Assembly: GCF_002995745.1 (NCBI RefSeq) | Contig: NZ_PVXQ01000008.1 | Span: forward strand, 47,756-111,755 | Length of the DNA: 64,000 nucleotides | Origin: Clostridium vincentii | Lineage (GTDB): Bacteria > Bacillota > Clostridia > Clostridiales > Clostridiaceae | Direction: 5' to 3' | Part shown: positions 55,901 through 63,905 of the stretch, piece by piece | Layout of the letters: each line of letters starts with the position of its first letter | How positions within the stretch are numbered: the first letter of the stretch is position 1 | Made by a program: the position numbers and the translations under genes | The notes under the pieces: generated by a model | What the model saw: the letters and a program-made list of their open reading frames with translations, nothing else | What the model was told of the DNA's origin: nothing | The model's database searches: none

Positions 55901-56441
55901 ACATGGCCACATGGCAACTGTTGGGTATGATTTGTATTGTAGAATGCTAGAAGATACTGTCAAGATTGTCAAGGGGGAAATAGATAAAGAACCTATAGAA
56001 ACTACTATTGATTTAAAAGTTGATGCATATATACCTTCTTCATATATCGAGGATGAAATGCAGAAAATTGAGATTTATAAGAAGATTGCTGTTCTAGAAA
56101 ATTTAGAAGAATATATGGATATCAAGGAAGAACTTGAGGATAGATATTCTGATATTCCTGATGCTGTTTATAATCTTATGGATATTGCTTATATAAAGAG
56201 CAGGGCAAAGATATTATGCATAGAAGAGATTAAAGAAACACCAAAAGATATAGTATTTTCCTTTGTAGGTGGTGATGATACCTATAAAAAAATATTTAGT
56301 AAGCTAATTGATAAATATAAAAACAATGTCTTACTTAAGTTTGGTGATAAACCATCGTTTACATTTAAGCAAGGAAAATATAAGAAGGAACAAATACTGG
56401 CTTTCTTTAAAGAAATGTTGGATAATTTAATAAAAAAATAA
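52938..56441 (+). CDS. mfd: Transcription-repair coupling factor
   Basis: Removes stalled RNA polymerase and recruits UvrA to DNA lesions. 1167 residues: UvrB-like N-terminal part (about 1-330; FSLRGGLLDVFPPDS), an RNA-polymerase-interacting CarD-like domain (about 490-560; LKPGDYVVHVNHGIGVYKGI), a superfamily 2 translocase with Walker A GDVGYGKTEVA, VDEEQRFGV (Walker B) and SATPIPRTL, and TRG-type QLRGRVGRSNR, then the C-terminal TRCF regulatory domain. The start at 52938 has AGGATGG 8 bases before it. An in-frame ATG at 52926 lies inside that site. Confidence 0.97.
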   Translation: MRLKGLMEPLINSKEFSSVRSYIQKGELPIDIEGLSESAKAYLISGIYETLEKPVVIVTHSDMEAKNIYEDLNLYVSNVSYFPAKEVVFYNIDAISGDLRWARLKVIKDIIDKKKNIIVTSIDAFVPEYTPRELFLTHRIVLKVEAEVDFKKISKLLVEGGYDRVDMVEGKGEFSLRGGLLDVFPPDSIYPYRIELFGDEIDSIRTFNTESQRSIEKVENIDIFPAKEMVVDDEIVKRSIDLIKNELAETLKNNSDKDRANKLVKTINNNLEKLEETHFFETIDSYLPFLYKNSESLFDYLEDYIVIIDDKLRVKGKLESTYLEFNENYSVFLQRGDVLPSQGKLLIDHERVLELLEEKVMVNLEGIRKNSDFLRSLHHVEINGAILHHYQGQLDLLIEDIIRKKSDGYRTIILSGTRARGERLVDTLRERGIESSYKDVVEEMALGQVVITFGNLLKGFECAEYKVCVISDKEVFGEAKRKLKKAKKRNKGVSKIKSFAELKPGDYVVHVNHGIGVYKGIRQIEVGGNKRDYLDIIYDKGDKLYVPVDQLDLVQKYIGSQGKSPKVNKLGGAEWQKAKTKVKNSINEIAEDLVKLYAMRATLKGHKFSKDTQWQSQFEDEFPFQETPDQLTSIEEIKGDMESDKSMDRLLCGDVGYGKTEVAIRAAFKAVMESKQVAFLVPTTILAEQHYKNLKKRFSDFPITIDMVSRFRTAKEQKITLQAVKEGNVDILIGTHRLVSKDIQFKDLGLLIVDEEQRFGVAQKEKIKNIKKNVDVLTLSATPIPRTLHMSLTGVRDISLIETPPEERYPIQTYVVEQNDQLIRDAIIREISRGGQVYFVYNRVEDIERIANYVKGLVPEAKVTVAHGQMTERQLEKQMMEFMSNEYNVIVCTTIIETGIDIPNVNTIIVYDADKMGLSQLYQLRGRVGRSNRVAYAYLLYTKDKVLTEVAEKRLKALKDFTELGSGFKIAMRDLEIRGAGNMMGSSQHGHMATVGYDLYCRMLEDTVKIVKGEIDKEPIETTIDLKVDAYIPSSYIEDEMQKIEIYKKIAVLENLEEYMDIKEELEDRYSDIPDAVYNLMDIAYIKSRAKILCIEEIKETPKDIVFSFVGGDDTYKKIFSKLIDKYKNNVLLKFGDKPSFTFKQGKYKKEQILAFFKEMLDNLIKK

Positions 56442-56462
56442 TTAAATTATGCATGTATTAGT

Positions 56463-56491
56463 TTGAATTGATATTGCATTATTGGTATACT
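56463..56491 (+). promoter_or_regulatory. Promoter of the PrsA-like gene
   Basis: TTGAAT at 56463-56468 and TATACT at 56486-56491 are 17 bp apart. Confidence 0.6.
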
Positions 56492-56545
56492 AATACAATG
56501 TCGTTATAACCTATTAATAAAAAAAAGAAAAGTGAGGGAAAAAAT

Positions 56546-57607
56546 TTGAAGAGAATAAAAACATATATAGCAATGGCAGTTACGGGGCTTATGATACTTT
56601 CATTTGCTGGATGTAATTTAATAGAAAGAACTGAAGAATCAGTACAAAATACTGTATACGCTAAAGTGGGAAGTACTAAGATAACAAAAGGTGATGTAGA
56701 TAAGGCCTTGAAGCAGTACTTAGATCAATATGAAACACAGTATGGAGAAGATTTCGAAACCAATTCAGCGGTAACAGATCAGTTAAAAGAATTAAGACAG
56801 CAACAAGTAGATGGATTGGTAGATAATGAAGTTATTTATCAAAGTGCGGCTGAACTTGAAGTAACGCCAACAGATGAAGAAATTCAAACTCAAGTAGATG
56901 AAAGAATTACCTATTATAAAGAAGCTTTGGAGACAGATGAAGCCTATAAAACATGGTTAGAAGGGAATGGATATGATGAGACTAGCATCATAGAGTTCTT
57001 GAAAAAACAAGTTGTAATTAGTATGACTGTTGATAAGATGCTTGAGGGTGTTGAAGTTACAGATGAAGATATACAAAGTGATTATGATTCTAAAAAAGAC
57101 ACTACTTATACTGCTGCAGCCGGGGCAGATGTAACACATCTTCTATTTACACCAGAAACAGATGCGGAAGGCACTGTAGTAGAAGGTGCTGATGAAGCGG
57201 CACTAGCAAGGGCACAAGAAGCTAGAACAAAAGTATTAGCAGGAGCAACAATAAGTGATTTAGCTACTAGCGATGAATATAAAGACCATTCTCAATATGA
57301 AGACTTAGGCCGTGTATCGTTTGAGGGAGTTAGTGAATCTGGAAGCAGTATGGTTCAAGAATTTACTGATGGATTTAAGAGTCTACCAGCAGGTCAGATA
57401 TCCGAACCAGTAAAAACAAGTTTTGGATATCATTTAATTCTAGTTTCAACTATATATCCTGACAGTGCGGTAACACCACTTGATGATACATTGAAAGAAA
57501 CTATTAAAGCAGAACTGCTACAAACTAAGCAAGAAGAAGCTTATACAACTAAGCTAGAAGAGCTTAAAACCAATATAAAAGTTAAGTTGTATGAAGATAG
57601 AATATAA
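56546..57607 (+). CDS. prsA: PrsA-like peptidyl-prolyl isomerase lipoprotein
   Basis: A 353-residue extracellular folding factor. The lipobox SFAGC gives a modified Cys at residue 23. A SurA-like helical N-terminal region (about 35-180; VYAKVGSTKITKGDVDKAL) precedes a parvulin rotamase domain (about 190-310; DVTHLLFTPE, GRVSFEGV, FKSLPAGQISEPVKTSFGYHLILV) and a C-terminal helix. It helps secreted proteins fold beyond the membrane. The start is a TTG with GTGAGGGAA upstream. Its place after mfd is common in Clostridium. Confidence 0.95.
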   Translation: MKRIKTYIAMAVTGLMILSFAGCNLIERTEESVQNTVYAKVGSTKITKGDVDKALKQYLDQYETQYGEDFETNSAVTDQLKELRQQQVDGLVDNEVIYQSAAELEVTPTDEEIQTQVDERITYYKEALETDEAYKTWLEGNGYDETSIIEFLKKQVVISMTVDKMLEGVEVTDEDIQSDYDSKKDTTYTAAAGADVTHLLFTPETDAEGTVVEGADEAALARAQEARTKVLAGATISDLATSDEYKDHSQYEDLGRVSFEGVSESGSSMVQEFTDGFKSLPAGQISEPVKTSFGYHLILVSTIYPDSAVTPLDDTLKETIKAELLQTKQEEAYTTKLEELKTNIKVKLYEDRI

Positions 57608-57614
57608 TATATTC

Positions 57615-57658
57615 AAAAATAGGCATAAAAAGTTTTATACTTTTTTTGCCTATTTTTT
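57615..57658 (+). terminator. Terminator after prsA
   Basis: AAAAATAGGCATAAAAAGT pairs with ACTTTTTTTGCCTATTTTT with one mismatch, and the right arm merges into a T-run. Confidence 0.85.
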
Positions 57659-57793
57659 ATGAGAAATTTTATGAATTATAAATAATATTTTGATGGATAT
57701 AAAAATATTAGCTAAAAGTGTATAAAATTTCTATTAAGTTAAATAATAATAGTGATACAAATTAGTTAGTAAATGAAGGAGGGTAATTTAATA

Positions 57794-58345
57794 ATGAAAG
57801 CAACAGGAATTGTAAGACGTATTGATGATTTAGGCAGAGTTGTTATACCAAAGGAGATTAGAAGGACTTTAAGAATAAGAGAAGGAGATCCTTTAGAGAT
57901 TTTTACGGATAGAGAAGGGGGCGTAATTTTAAAAAAGTATTCACCTATAGGAGAACTCACCGATTTTTCTAAGCAGTATGCTGACAGTTTGCAGCAAGCA
58001 ATAGGACACATTATATTAATAGCTGATAAGGATGCTTTTATTACTGCGAGTGGAGCACCTAAAAAAGAGTATGTGGAAAGAAAAACTAGCTCTGAGTTAG
58101 AAAAAGCTATGGATGATAGGAAAACTATTATTCTAAATGAAAAAGATAAGTTAATACCGCTACGCAATGATGATGACAATGCAGACGAATACACATGTCA
58201 AGTAATTTCACCTATAATAACAGAGGGTGACTCTATAGGGGCTGTAATAATAACTTCAAAGGAAGTAGGAGCTAAACTTGGAGAGCTTGAATTAAAGCTT
58301 GCTGAAACAGCAGCAGCATTTTTAGGAAAGCAAATGGAACAATAA
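57794..58345 (+). CDS. spoVT: Stage V sporulation protein T, AbrB-like regulator
   Basis: 183 residues. The N-terminal swapped-hairpin AbrB domain is MKATGIVRRIDDLGRVVIPKEIRRTLRIREGDPLEIF-like (the first 50 residues), and a GAF-type sensor domain follows (about 60-183; GHIILIADKDAFITASG, IISP...GAVIITS). In B. subtilis SpoVT tunes forespore sigma-G genes. AAGGAGGG lies before the ATG at 57794; an in-frame ATG at 57773 precedes that site and is rejected. It keeps the mfd-spoVT-yabM order. Confidence 0.96.
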   Translation: MKATGIVRRIDDLGRVVIPKEIRRTLRIREGDPLEIFTDREGGVILKKYSPIGELTDFSKQYADSLQQAIGHIILIADKDAFITASGAPKKEYVERKTSSELEKAMDDRKTIILNEKDKLIPLRNDDDNADEYTCQVISPIITEGDSIGAVIITSKEVGAKLGELELKLAETAAAFLGKQMEQ

Positions 58346-58433
58346 AAATATTTAAGATATTATATTATTAGTAATAATACCTCTAAACTCAAAATAACAA
58401 TAATTAGTACATAGTAAAGTTTGGAGGTATTTT

Positions 58434-59975
58434 ATGAAGAAGCAGTCTCTAATAAAAGGCAGTTTGATATTGGGAATTTCAGGAATAATAGCAAGGTTTC
58501 TTGGATTATTTTTTAGATGGCCACTTATAATGCTCGTGGGAGACGAGGGTGTAGGATATTATCAAATGTCATATCCATTATATATGTTCTTTGTTGCTAT
58601 GGCTTCAGGTATTCCTGTTGCTATGTCTAAAATAATATCTGAAAATAATGCTATGGGAGATATAAAAGGAAGTTTCGAAGTGGTTAAGGAATCCACTATT
58701 CTTATGGCTATTATTGGGACAGGCACATCTCTTATATTGTTTCTGTTTGCACAACCTATTGTAGAACTATTGCAGTGGGACCAAAAGGCATATTATTCTC
58801 TTGTAGGAATATCCTTTGCCCCAATAATAATATCCATTATGACTGTTTATAGAGGTTTCTTTCAAGGCTTTCAGAATATGACGCCTTCAGCTATATCTCA
58901 AATACTTGAACAAATAGGTAGAGTTGTTGTTGGAGTCGCCCTCGCAATTTTATTGCTACCTAAAGGAATAGAGTTCGCTGCTGGGGGGGCAACTTTTGGA
59001 GCGGCCGCAGGGGGCATTGCTGGAGGCGGATATCTATTAAGCAGGTATCTGAAAATAAAAAAAAGCTATGGTATAAAGAAAATTAAGAGCAATCCACAAG
59101 TTTTAAGTAATATATTAAAGATAGCTATACCCATATCTTTAGGCACAACGGTGGGAAGCATAATGAGCCTTATAGATTCGATTTTAGTTCCTCAAAAATT
59201 ATTAGAAGCCGGATTTTCTACTCAACAATCAACTATATTGTATGCTCAGTTAACTGGGAAAGCGTCAGTAATAGTTAATATACCATTAACTTTATCAATG
59301 GCGATGTGTATATCTTTAATCCCTATTATTGCAGAAAGCTATGTTCTGAAAAAGAAGCGAGAAGTTGAAAATAAAATTAATTTATCAATGAAATTATCTA
59401 CGGTAATAGCTATTCCATGCCTTTTTGGATTGTATTTTATGGCAGAGCCTGTAATGAAATTTATTTTTCCAGGTCGATTTGAGGGAGTGGAAATACTGAA
59501 ATACTTAGCACTATCATTACCTTTTATTATAATAACTCAGACAACGACTTCAATTCTTCAGGGGGTCGGATGTTATATATTACCTGTTATAAATTTATTT
59601 GTTGGATGTATAGCAAAAATATTTATAACTTTGATACTAGTTCCTGTCAGTAATGTGAATATTTATGGAGCAGTTATAGCAAGTGTAAGTGCATATACTA
59701 TAGTTGCTATTTTAAACATAATAACAATGAAAATAAAATTAGGAACTAAATTAAAATTCTATGAAAATTTCATAAAGCCCGCATATGCAGCTTCTTTTAT
59801 GATGATTGGAGTACTAACAATATATAATATTTTATATAGAGGAACAGGAAGTAATGGTGTAGCGTGCTTAATATCTATTTTTATAGGTGTTATAATATAT
59901 TTTATAGGGATAGTAGTACTTAAAGTATTTAGGTTAGATGAGGTAAAAAATAGAATTAAAAGAAGCAAATATTAG
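58434..59975 (+). CDS. SpoVB/MurJ-like lipid flippase (polysaccharide biosynthesis family)
   Basis: A 513-residue membrane protein with about fourteen hydrophobic segments, MOP superfamily. The start SLIKGSLILGISGIIARFLGLFFRWPLIMLVGDEGVGYYQMSYPLYMF is typical of the SpoVB/YabM/YkvU group; GTTVGSIMSLIDSILVP lies in the second half. These proteins move lipid-linked wall precursors during growth or spore cortex formation. The position matches yabM of B. subtilis. GGAGG lies 9 bases before the ATG. Confidence 0.9.
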   Translation: MKKQSLIKGSLILGISGIIARFLGLFFRWPLIMLVGDEGVGYYQMSYPLYMFFVAMASGIPVAMSKIISENNAMGDIKGSFEVVKESTILMAIIGTGTSLILFLFAQPIVELLQWDQKAYYSLVGISFAPIIISIMTVYRGFFQGFQNMTPSAISQILEQIGRVVVGVALAILLLPKGIEFAAGGATFGAAAGGIAGGGYLLSRYLKIKKSYGIKKIKSNPQVLSNILKIAIPISLGTTVGSIMSLIDSILVPQKLLEAGFSTQQSTILYAQLTGKASVIVNIPLTLSMAMCISLIPIIAESYVLKKKREVENKINLSMKLSTVIAIPCLFGLYFMAEPVMKFIFPGRFEGVEILKYLALSLPFIIITQTTTSILQGVGCYILPVINLFVGCIAKIFITLILVPVSNVNIYGAVIASVSAYTIVAILNIITMKIKLGTKLKFYENFIKPAYAASFMMIGVLTIYNILYRGTGSNGVACLISIFIGVIIYFIGIVVLKVFRLDEVKNRIKRSKY

Positions 59976-59999
59976 ATAGATTAAAAGGAGATAACTTTA

Positions 60000-60794
60000 A
60001 TGATAAGTAAACTGGAGAAGGACAAAAGAAATATTTATGATCTAATTGAGATAGTGGAGGCTCTAAGAAAAGAAAATGGCTGCCCATGGGATAGAGAGCA
60101 AACTCATGAATCTATAAAAAAAGCCATAATAGAGGAAAGTTATGAAGTCATGGATGCAATTGATAAAGCAGATGAAGAAGGGACTGTAGAAGAACTTGGG
60201 GATGTACTTCTTCAAGTAGTGTTTCATTCTGTATTAGGGAAAGAGGAAGGACGATATGACTTAGGAGATATCATAGATGGTATCTGCAATAAGATGGTAT
60301 ATAGGCATCCGCATGTGTTTGGAAATGATAAAGTCGAAAATACAGAGGAAGTGATGGTAAGTTGGGATGAGCTTAAAAAAAAGGAGAAGAATCTAGAAAC
60401 TACCACAGATGAATTAAAGGCAGTTGCTAGGGCTTTGCCGGCATTAATTAGAGCTGAAAAAGTTCAGGGAAAGGCAAAGGCAAAAACAGTGGGGCATGAG
60501 TTGGATAAGGTGGAGGATGTCGCATTAAAAGTTAAACAGGAGCTAGAAGAAGTCTTAGATGTATACAGAAGCAAAAATAGGGCAATGATAACAGAGGAAG
60601 TGGGAGACCTGCTCTTTGCTTGTGTTAATATTTCTAGATTTTTAAATGTAGATCCAGAGGAAGCTTTAAATATGGCGACAGATAAATTTATAAGAAAATT
60701 TAGTTATATAGAGGAGAAAGTTAGGGAAGAGGGCCTAGATTCAAAGAAAATTCTTTATGAAGAAATGGATGGACTATACAATCAAGTAAAATAA
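60000..60794 (+). CDS. mazG: Nucleoside triphosphate pyrophosphohydrolase MazG
   Basis: 264 residues of two MazG helical domains, matching E. coli MazG length. The first has NGCPWDREQTHESIKKAIIEESYEVMDAI and EELGDVLLQVVFHS with the metal EExxE and ExxD residues; the second repeats EVLD...EEVGDLLFACVNISRF. It hydrolyses non-canonical or excess NTPs. B. subtilis YabN at this position has an extra N-terminal tetrapyrrole methylase domain, lacking here. AAAAGGAG precedes the ATG, 24 bases after the flippase gene. Confidence 0.94.
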   Translation: MISKLEKDKRNIYDLIEIVEALRKENGCPWDREQTHESIKKAIIEESYEVMDAIDKADEEGTVEELGDVLLQVVFHSVLGKEEGRYDLGDIIDGICNKMVYRHPHVFGNDKVENTEEVMVSWDELKKKEKNLETTTDELKAVARALPALIRAEKVQGKAKAKTVGHELDKVEDVALKVKQELEEVLDVYRSKNRAMITEEVGDLLFACVNISRFLNVDPEEALNMATDKFIRKFSYIEEKVREEGLDSKKILYEEMDGLYNQVK

Positions 60795-61032
60795 GTGGAA
60801 AATTAAATTTTTTAAAGAAGGAATTCTATTCTTTATAGAGAATACTATAGTTTGGTAGAGACAATATTATATTGTATTTCGTACCAATAGCTATGTAAAA
60901 AGATAGCTAACAACATAAAAAGCCAAAAATGTATAGACTACATGGGAAAGTGGCTATATAATGGGGTAATGTAAGTGTGGTACATATAACACAGTTATAA
61001 AAACTTAATTGAATTTTAAGGAGGATGTAATA

Positions 61033-61308
61033 GTGAATAAATCAGAATTAATTACAAGTATGGCGGAAAAAAGCCAATTAACAAAGAAGGATGCAGAACT
61101 TGCTTTAAAGTCATTTGTTGACAGTATTGAGGAAGCTTTAGAAAAAGGGGAAAAAGTTCAATTAGTTGGATTTGGTACTTTTGAAACTAGAGACAGAGCT
61201 GCAAGAGATGGAAGAAATCCAAGAACTAAGGAAGTTATAAAGATAGCGGCTTCAACTGTTCCAGTATTTAAAGCAGGAAAAGAATTTAAAGAAAAAGTAA
61301 ATAAATAA
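61033..61308 (+). CDS. hup: HU-family nucleoid protein
   Basis: A 91-residue histone-like DNA-binding protein. NKSELITSMAEKSQLTKKDAELALKSF forms the helical dimer part, and GFGTFETRDRAARDGRNPRTKE the DNA-binding beta arm with Arg and Pro at the tip. The GTG at 61033 follows AAGGAGGAT; an earlier ATG at 61009 gives an atypical extension. It lies between mazG and rqcP, as in most Clostridium, and the 238-bp gap before it holds only small hairpins. Confidence 0.96.
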   Translation: MNKSELITSMAEKSQLTKKDAELALKSFVDSIEEALEKGEKVQLVGFGTFETRDRAARDGRNPRTKEVIKIAASTVPVFKAGKEFKEKVNK

Positions 61309-61313
61309 TTAGA

Positions 61314-61342
61314 AAGAACCCGAGTTTTCCTCGGGTTCTTTT
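61314..61342 (+). terminator. Terminator after hup
   Basis: An 11-bp GC-rich stem AAGAACCCGAG-TTTTC-CTCGGGTTCTT followed by TT; a strong stem with a short T-run. Confidence 0.85.
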
Positions 61343-61369
61343 AAAAAGATACATAAAGGAGAAATAGAA

Positions 61370-61630
61370 GTGAGACTTGATAAATATCTTAAGGTTTCAA
61401 GAATTATAAAAAGAAGAACAGTAGCAAAGGAAGCTTGTGAAAGTGGGAGAGTTACTATAAATGGAAAAATGGCAAAAGCTTCTACAGATATTAAAGCAGA
61501 AGATGTTATTGAAATTCAATTTGCTAGTAGATCGTTAAAAGCAAAAATAATAAATATAGCAGAACATGTAAGAAAAGAAGAGGCAAAAGATATGTATGTT
61601 ATTCTTGAGGGTATAGAAGATCAAGAATAG
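61370..61630 (+). CDS. rqcP: RqcP/YabO, S4-domain ribosome quality-control protein
   Basis: 86 residues with an S4 RNA-binding domain (about 1-60: RLDKYLKVSRIIKRRTVAKEACESGRVTINGKMAK). RqcP binds 23S rRNA and peptidyl-tRNA on split 50S subunits and helps RqcH add alanine tails to stalled chains. Starts with GTG behind AAAGGAG. The position yabN-hup-yabO is conserved. The short tail is acidic (VILEGIEDQE). Confidence 0.95.
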   Translation: MRLDKYLKVSRIIKRRTVAKEACESGRVTINGKMAKASTDIKAEDVIEIQFASRSLKAKIINIAEHVRKEEAKDMYVILEGIEDQE

Positions 61631-61639
61631 CATTTTTTA

Positions 61640-61668
61640 GAATAAAATTTTCTATCCACACATATATT
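61640..61668 (+). promoter_or_regulatory. Sigma-E-like promoter of yabP
   Basis: GAATAAA at 61640-61646 and CATATATT at 61661-61668, 14 bp apart, fit KMATATT and CATAnnnT. yabP is mother-cell expressed in B. subtilis. Confidence 0.5.
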
Positions 61669-61697
61669 CTATTATAGAATTTATGAAGGAGAAGATT

Positions 61698-61970
61698 ATG
61701 GAAGACGAGAATAAAAGCAGTTTATCTCTAGAGAATAGAAAAATGCTAACATTAACAGGAATAGTAGAAGTTATAAGTTTTGATGATCAAAAAATTTCTT
61801 TGAATACTAAATTGGGCAATTTAAGTATTAAAGGTGAAAGTTTAAAAATGAATAAGCTTGATGTGCAAAATGGGGATGTAATTATAATGGGGACCATTTT
61901 ATCAATGATATACAGTGGCAAAAATATAGTTAAGAATAAAGAAAATATAATAAAAAGGATTTTTCAATAA
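61698..61970 (+). CDS. yabP: Sporulation protein YabP
   Basis: A 90-residue beta-rich protein. The core text ENRKMLTLTGIVEVISFDDQKISLNTKLGNLSIKGESLKMNKLDVQNGDVIIMG is the YabP/YqfC family. The exact activity is unknown; it is needed for normal sporulation in B. subtilis. The ATG at 61698 is chosen because AAGGAGAAG lies 5-8 bases before it; an in-frame ATG at 61683 precedes the site. yabQ begins 6 bases after its stop. Confidence 0.94.
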   Translation: MEDENKSSLSLENRKMLTLTGIVEVISFDDQKISLNTKLGNLSIKGESLKMNKLDVQNGDVIIMGTILSMIYSGKNIVKNKENIIKRIFQ

Positions 61971-61976
61971 ACATAT

Positions 61977-62369
61977 ATGCCACTACAATTAAATGTTCAA
62001 TTTAATATAGTAATGTATAGTGTATTAGCAGGGGTATTAACAGGAATTTTATTTGATATATACAGAATACTAAGAGGAGTTAAAATTCCTAAAGTAATTA
62101 TAGTAATTGAAGATTTGCTATTTTGGTCTTTATGTACGCTTATAATATTTACATTCTTGCTATATACAAACTATGCTTTTTTAGGTGTCTACGTATATAT
62201 ATTCATTTTTATTGCCTTAGCCTTGTATTTCAAGATTTTTAGTAGATTTGTTGTTATGATAGAAAATCGTATTGGAAAAATTATTTTTAAAGTATTTAGA
62301 GTGGCAATAAAAACTTTTTTATACCCATTTAGGGTCATATTAAAAAAAATGGGAAATAAAAATAGATAA
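61977..62369 (+). CDS. yabQ: Spore cortex biosynthesis protein YabQ
   Basis: A 130-residue membrane protein with four or so hydrophobic segments. The family core is VLAGVLTGILFDIYRILRG near the start and basic residues at the end (LKKMGNKNR). In B. subtilis YabQ sits in the spore membranes and is required for cortex formation. There is no good ribosome site directly before the ATG, so coupling to yabP translation is likely. Confidence 0.93.
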   Translation: MPLQLNVQFNIVMYSVLAGVLTGILFDIYRILRGVKIPKVIIVIEDLLFWSLCTLIIFTFLLYTNYAFLGVYVYIFIFIALALYFKIFSRFVVMIENRIGKIIFKVFRVAIKTFLYPFRVILKKMGNKNR

Positions 62370-62384
62370 CTGCTTAAAAATAAC

Positions 62385-62413
62385 TTGAATAATATAGATA
62401 TAGTGATTACAAT
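62385..62413 (+). promoter_or_regulatory. divIC promoter
   Basis: TTGAAT at 62385-62390 and TACAAT at 62408-62413 are 17 bp apart. It gives the vegetative division gene a start of its own after the sporulation pair. Confidence 0.55.
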
Positions 62414-62445
62414 ATACTTATAGATTTTAATACGAGGGGATACTT

Positions 62446-62730
62446 ATGAAGAAAAAGTTAACTTTTAAAAATTTAATATTCTTAGTAATATCAATTGTAT
62501 TTGTCATAGCCTTAATTAGACAGCAAGAAACTTCAAAGAGAATTGAAAAAGATAAACAAACTAATCAGGTTCAACTTCAAGAACTTAAAGAAACTAACGA
62601 AAGATTGCATGAGGAGAATGACAAAGCTCAATCTGATGAATATCTTGAGCAACTGGCTAGAGAAAGACTCAATATGATAAAGCCGGGTGAAACTTCTTTA
62701 GAGATTAAAAAGGCTGACCCAAAATCATAA
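62446..62730 (+). CDS. divIC: Septum formation initiator DivIC/FtsB family
   Basis: A 94-residue bitopic membrane protein: a short cytoplasmic end, one transmembrane segment (about 10-23, LIFLVISIVFVIALI), then a leucine-zipper-like coiled coil (about 28-65, VQLQELKETNERLHEENDKAQ), and the conserved YLEQLARERLNMIKPGET. With FtsL and DivIB it forms the divisome core that activates septal wall synthesis. GAGGGGATA precedes the ATG. Confidence 0.95.
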   Translation: MKKKLTFKNLIFLVISIVFVIALIRQQETSKRIEKDKQTNQVQLQELKETNERLHEENDKAQSDEYLEQLARERLNMIKPGETSLEIKKADPKS

Positions 62731-62790
62731 AAATGGTTATTATTTTAAATAACATATATATATTTAATTTTAAGGAGGAATCTTATAAAC

Positions 62791-63204
62791 ATGACCTTAG
62801 AGGCAGGAAACATATTAGAAGGAATCGTTGTAAACATTACAAACTTTGGAGCTTTTATAGAGGTGGATGGCAAAACTGGTTTAGTTCATATTTCAGAGGT
62901 AGCAGATTCATTTGTAAAGGACATAAGACAACATTTAAATGAGCAGGATAAGGTTAAGGTTAAAGTTATCTCTATAGATGATAATGGTAAAATTAGCTTA
63001 TCTATTAAGCAAGCAAATATTCAAAAAAAATCTGTTAAGCCAGCTGAATTTGATTGGGGAACTCCATCAAAGGGAGCTACTAAAATACCATCAGCTAACT
63101 TCGAGGATAAAATGTCTAAATTCTTAAAAGATAGTGAAGAAAAAATGCAAGATGCAAAAAAACATCAAGAATTTAAAGGTAAGAGTAGTAAGAGCAAATC
63201 ATAA
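62791..63204 (+). CDS. yabR: S1 RNA-binding domain protein YabR
   Basis: 137 residues. One S1 domain (about 1-75: GNILEGIVVNITNFGAFIEVDGKTGLVHISEVA and ISLSIKQA) is followed by a basic, low-complexity tail (KSVKPAEFDWGTPSKG, ending in KGKSSKSKS) that may bind RNA. Family members attach to ribosomes or RNA and are polynucleotide-phosphorylase-like; the exact role is unknown. AAGGAGGAATC precedes the ATG. It is the last conserved gene of the yab cluster; spoIIE would be expected beyond the tRNAs. Confidence 0.94.
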   Translation: MTLEAGNILEGIVVNITNFGAFIEVDGKTGLVHISEVADSFVKDIRQHLNEQDKVKVKVISIDDNGKISLSIKQANIQKKSVKPAEFDWGTPSKGATKIPSANFEDKMSKFLKDSEEKMQDAKKHQEFKGKSSKSKS

Positions 63205-63226
63205 AATTTATATAAATTTATGGATA

Positions 63227-63260
63227 AAGAGCTTAGCTTATAGCTAAGCTCTTATATTTT
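63227..63260 (+). terminator. Terminator after yabR
   Basis: A 12-bp stem AAGAGCTTAGCT-TAT-AGCTAAGCTCTT is followed by ATATTTT. Confidence 0.85.
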
Positions 63261-63283
63261 AAATAAGAAATAATATAAAAGTG

Positions 63284-63312
63284 TTGACAGTATAGGAACC
63301 ATACTATATAAT
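63284..63312 (+). promoter_or_regulatory. Perfect-consensus promoter of the tRNA array
   Basis: TTGACA at 63284-63289 and TATAAT at 63307-63312 with 17 bp spacing. The strongest promoter in the window, 37 bp before the first tRNA. Confidence 0.9.
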
Positions 63313-63349
63313 AAAACTTGTCGCTAAGAACGAGAGAAAAGATAGGCTT

Positions 63350-63438
63350 GCCGAAGTGGCGGAACTGGCAGACGCACAGGACTTAAAATCCTGCGGTAGT
63401 TAAATACCGTACCGGTTCAATTCCGGTCTTCGGCACCA
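63350..63438 (+). tRNA. tRNA-Leu (anticodon UAA), copy 1
   Basis: Acceptor arms GCCGAAG/CTTCGGC, a long variable arm (CGGTAGTTAAATACCG), and anticodon loop CTTAAAA giving TAA. The 3' CCA is encoded. Confidence 0.97.
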
Positions 63439-63462
63439 AATTCTCAATTGAAATAATAATAA

Positions 63463-63538
<76 letters not shown>

Positions 63539-63544
63539 AAAGAT

Positions 63545-63621
63545 GGCGGAATAGCTCAGCTGGCTAGAGCATTCGGTTCATACCCGAAGGGTCGTAGGTT
63601 CAAGTCCTATTTCCGCTACCA
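63545..63621 (+). tRNA. Elongator tRNA-Met (anticodon CAU), copy 1
   Basis: Acceptor arm GGCGGAA/TTCCGCT (one G-U), anticodon loop TTCATAC. Its body matches elongator Met rather than the CAU-Ile species. The 3' CCA is encoded. Confidence 0.92.
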
Positions 63622-63627
63622 ATAAGT

Positions 63628-63716
63628 GCCGAAGTGGCGGAACTGGCAGACGCACAGGACTTAAAATCCTGCGGTAGTTAAATACCGTACCGGTTCAATT
63701 CCGGTCTTCGGCACCA
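63628..63716 (+). tRNA. tRNA-Leu (anticodon UAA), copy 2
   Basis: Identical in sequence to copy 1, 278 bp downstream. Confidence 0.97.
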
Positions 63717-63740
63717 AAATTTTAATTGAAACAATAATAA

Positions 63741-63816
<76 letters not shown>

Positions 63817-63822
63817 AAAGAT

Positions 63823-63899
63823 GGCGGAATAGCTCAGCTGGCTAGAGCATTCGGTTCATACCCGAAGGGTCGTAGGTTCAAGTCCTATTTCCGCTACCA
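63823..63899 (+). tRNA. Elongator tRNA-Met (anticodon CAU), copy 2
   Basis: Identical to copy 1, including its encoded CCA. Confidence 0.92.
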
Positions 63900-63905
63900 A
63901 TAAGT

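Noticed and set aside
62733..62942. A 69-residue frame overlapping the start of yabR
   Set aside because: Out of frame with the S1-domain protein, basic and without family features; the AAGGAGG site it contains serves yabR.
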